Assembly (NCBI GenBank): GCA_021805305.1 | Contig: JAJZFO010000239.1 | Span: 1-8,078 of the forward strand | Reading direction: 5' to 3' | DNA length: 8,078 nucleotides | From: Actinomycetes bacterium | GTDB taxonomy: Bacteria; Actinomycetota; Acidimicrobiia; Acidimicrobiales; RAAP-2 | Shown: one piece after another, positions 7,101-8,078 of the stretch | Position numbering within the stretch: the first letter of the stretch is position 1 | Layout of the letters: each line of letters begins with the position of its first letter | The notes under the pieces: model-generated | Told to the model about the DNA's origin: nothing | Seen by the model: the letters and a program-made list of their open reading frames with translations, nothing else | Databases searched by the model: none | Program-made: the position numbers and the translations under genes

Positions 7101-7214
7101 CTAGCCCTGGCGCTGCTTGTGACGCGGGTTCTCGCAGATCACCCGGACGTGACCGGCACGTCGAATGACTTTGCACTTCTCACACATGGTCTTGACGCTG
7201 GCGCGAACCTTCAT
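7101..7214 (-). CDS. rpmJ: 50S ribosomal protein L36
   Basis: A 37-aa basic protein read from ATG at 7214 to TAG at 7101, starting [15 protein letters not shown] and ending [10 protein letters not shown]. Cys11, Cys14, Cys27 and His32 form the zinc-ribbon site of the standard (C+) L36. It binds 23S rRNA in the 50S subunit. Its position between infA and rpsM is the classic one. The 33-nt gap from infA has only a weak purine-rich stretch in place of a clear Shine-Dalgarno. Confidence 0.97.
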   Translation of the reverse strand: MKVRASVKTMCEKCKVIRRAGHVRVICENPRHKQRQG

Positions 7215-7247
7215 GTCGTTTCTTTCTCGAACTCTCTCGAACGTGAG

Positions 7248-7472
7248 TTATTTGTAGCGGTAGGTGATGCGTCCGCGGGTCATGTCGTAGGGCGTGATCT
7301 CAACTTGGACCTTGTCACCGGGGAGAATACGAATGCGGTGCATGCGCATCTTGCCCGAGCTGTGCGCGAGCACGGTGTACCCGTTCTCTAACTCGACACG
7401 GAACATGGCGTTGGGAAGTGGCTCGACGACGGTACCCTCTACGGTGAACGCGTCTTCCTTTGGCTTACTCAG
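7248..7472 (-). CDS. infA: Translation initiation factor IF-1 (CTG start proposed)
   Basis: IF-1 binds the 30S A site during initiation. The product has the S1/OB-fold family sequence: [20 protein letters not shown] (12-31), [16 protein letters not shown] (40-55), and [15 protein letters not shown] at the end. The usual N-terminus of about M-KK-D begins at the CTG at 7472 ([13 protein letters not shown]), giving 74 aa against the usual 72-73. An ideal AAGGAG ribosome binding site (7480-7485) is 7 nt from this CTG. The nearest in-frame ATG, at 7538, would add 22 residues unlike IF-1. It has no Shine-Dalgarno and would lie only about 10 nt from the predicted transcription start; a conventional gene caller would choose 7248-7538. 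Within the family AH-I-SGKMR motif the usual Ile is Ser (AHSSGKMR). This is the first gene of the operon. Confidence 0.93.
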   Translation of the reverse strand: MSKPKEDAFTVEGTVVEPLPNAMFRVELENGYTVLAHSSGKMRMHRIRILPGDKVQVEITPYDMTRGRITYRYK

Positions 7473-7479
7473 GTTCTTT

Positions 7480-7485
7480 CTCCTT
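7480..7485 (-). promoter_or_regulatory. Shine-Dalgarno of infA (decides CTG start)
   Basis: AAGGAG sits 7 nt before the CTG at 7472, as good as any ribosome binding site in this operon. It has no ATG, GTG or TTG at a usable distance in the infA frame. This is the main reason for choosing CTG. Confidence 0.75.
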
Positions 7486-7554
7486 GTTGCGGCACTACGA
7501 CGCGAAGGAGCACGGAACTCCTCGACGGTTGACCTCATAAGAGGTCGGCTGACT

Positions 7555-7582
7555 ATTCTACCGAATATTTCCCAGAATGCAA
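7555..7582 (-). promoter_or_regulatory. Putative sigma70-type promoter of the infA operon
   Basis: On the minus strand, TAGAAT (7555-7560, five of six matches to TATAAT) is preceded after a 16-nt spacer by TTGCAT (7577-7582, a partial match to TTGACA). Transcription would start near 7548. That leaves an untranslated leader of about 75 nt before the CTG start, and would put the ATG at 7538 almost at the RNA 5' end. The spacer (7561-7576) is AT-rich compared with its surroundings. Confidence 0.55.
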
Positions 7583-7586
7583 AAGC

Positions 7587-7614
7587 GGTCGCCGCGCGGA
7601 CCCCGCGCGCGACC
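7587..7614 (-). terminator. GC-rich hairpin with short T-run upstream of the infA promoter
   Basis: GGTCG-C-CGCGCGG (7587-7599) and CCGCGCG-CGACC (7603-7614) pair over 12 bp with a single bulged C and a 3-nt loop. Read on the minus strand the stem is followed by GC and then TTTT (7581-7584). This could be a weak intrinsic terminator that isolates infA from transcription arriving from the right, or an operator between the two divergent genes. On the plus strand no T-run follows. The assignment is tentative. Confidence 0.4.
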
Positions 7615-7691
7615 ACTCGCACGCGGCGGGTCGGTGAAAAAGTGACGGGCGGCCCTAGTTCGTTGCGTACAACGACATCCATGCTAGTCGG

Positions 7692-8075
7692 ATGGAGGAA
7701 TTATCGGCCGTCTCGGCCCTCACACGAGAGGAGTGCATCGAGCGACTCTCGACGGCCCCGCTCGCGCGCATTCTGGTGTCCGTGCGCTGCCTGCCGACCG
7801 CCCTGCCCGCCCGTATCCGCGTCGTGGAGCGCGAACGTATCCTCATCGCCTCCTCCGACACCTCCATCGTGCTCGCCGCCCAGCGTCACGACGTCCTCAC
7901 CGTGCAGATTGACGGCATCGATGACCACAATCATACCTGGTCAGTGGTGGCGTCGGGAATTGCGGAGGTCTCGCCGGACGCCGAGCCGATGGACGACGTC
8001 CTAGGCGACGCCGTGAGTTTCGGAGGTCAGTTGGTCTCGTTCCCCCTATCGGTCGTCGTCGGACAGCGACACTGA
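7692..8075 (+). CDS. Pyridoxamine 5'-phosphate oxidase-like FMN-binding split-barrel protein
   Basis: A 127-aa protein resembling the small Pyridox_ox_2-type flavin-binding family. Residues 10-31 ([22 protein letters not shown]) match the usual helix plus first strand. [21 protein letters not shown] (35-55) matches the P-vvPv-y strands. [21 protein letters not shown] (58-78) matches the segment that ends in the typical D-iD, and [11 protein letters not shown] (83-93) matches the WSV--GrA strand. It ends in VVVGQRH like the family's GR end. Deviations are AR for the usual GR and TWSV for GWSV. Such proteins bind FMN or related cofactors in the cytoplasm, and their substrates are mostly unknown; true pyridoxamine phosphate oxidase activity should not be assumed. 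The ATG at 7692 has no upstream Shine-Dalgarno, so a leaderless mRNA is possible. The gene is transcribed away from infA and ends 3 nt before the window edge. Confidence 0.75.
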   Translation: MEELSAVSALTREECIERLSTAPLARILVSVRCLPTALPARIRVVERERILIASSDTSIVLAAQRHDVLTVQIDGIDDHNHTWSVVASGIAEVSPDAEPMDDVLGDAVSFGGQLVSFPLSVVVGQRH

Positions 8076-8078
8076 GCC

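Noticed and set aside
7226..7242. Two copies of CTCGAAC ten bases apart in the infA-rpmJ gap
   Set aside because: Only two 7-base copies in a 33-nt gap; too short to call a regulatory repeat without conservation data.
7248..7682. Extended IF-1 of 96 or 144 residues
   Set aside because: The extra N-terminal residues have no similarity to IF-1. The 7682 start lies upstream of the predicted promoter, and the 7538 start has no ribosome binding site. It remains the fallback if CTG initiation is disproved.
1..8078. A novel defence, mobile or biosynthetic system
   Set aside because: Apart from the small flavin-binding protein, every gene is a standard core gene in a standard order, with no integrase, transposase, toxin, nuclease or repeat array. 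The odd features are regulatory or assembly details.

Overview
This is a GC-rich stretch of core bacterial chromosome, most likely from an actinobacterium. The gene order infA-rpmJ-rpsM-rpsK-rpsD-rpoA-rplQ-truA-rplM-rpsI-glmM-glmS is the actinobacterial pattern. A short L17 (120 aa) and a short RNA polymerase alpha subunit (313 aa), both without the long C-terminal tails of mycobacteria and streptomycetes, plus a four-cysteine S4, make a deep-branching lineage such as Acidimicrobiia plausible. That placement is inference. There is no sign of a phage, transposon, CRISPR array, tRNA or rRNA.

Layout: twelve genes lie on the minus strand and read from about 7550 down to 1. In transcription order they are infA (IF1), rpmJ (L36), rpsM (S13), rpsK (S11), rpsD (S4), rpoA, rplQ (L17), truA (tRNA pseudouridine synthase), rplM (L13), rpsI (S9), glmM and glmS (cut off at the window edge). 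Gaps are 0-54 nt and several genes overlap or nearly touch, so this looks like one transcription unit. A good sigma70-type promoter sits upstream of infA at 7555-7582. The first part makes translation and transcription machinery. The last two genes make glucosamine-1-phosphate from fructose-6-phosphate for peptidoglycan precursors.

On the other side of a roughly 219-nt divergent intergenic region lies one plus-strand gene (7692-8075) for a small FMN-binding split-barrel (pyridoxamine-phosphate-oxidase-like) protein. The operon therefore starts at infA here, instead of following on from secY-adk-map as in many relatives.

I did not find a previously undescribed system. The points worth a second look are: (1) the first nine bases match the end of the Illumina sequencing adapter and corrupt the last glmS codons; (2) infA appears to start at a CTG codon with an ideal ribosome binding site; (3) truA starts at TTG inside rplQ; (4) a 12-bp GC hairpin followed by TTTT lies just upstream of the infA promoter; (5) a hairpin lies in the rplM-rpsI leader; (6) the alpha subunit C-terminal domain lacks a usual DNA-contacting lysine.
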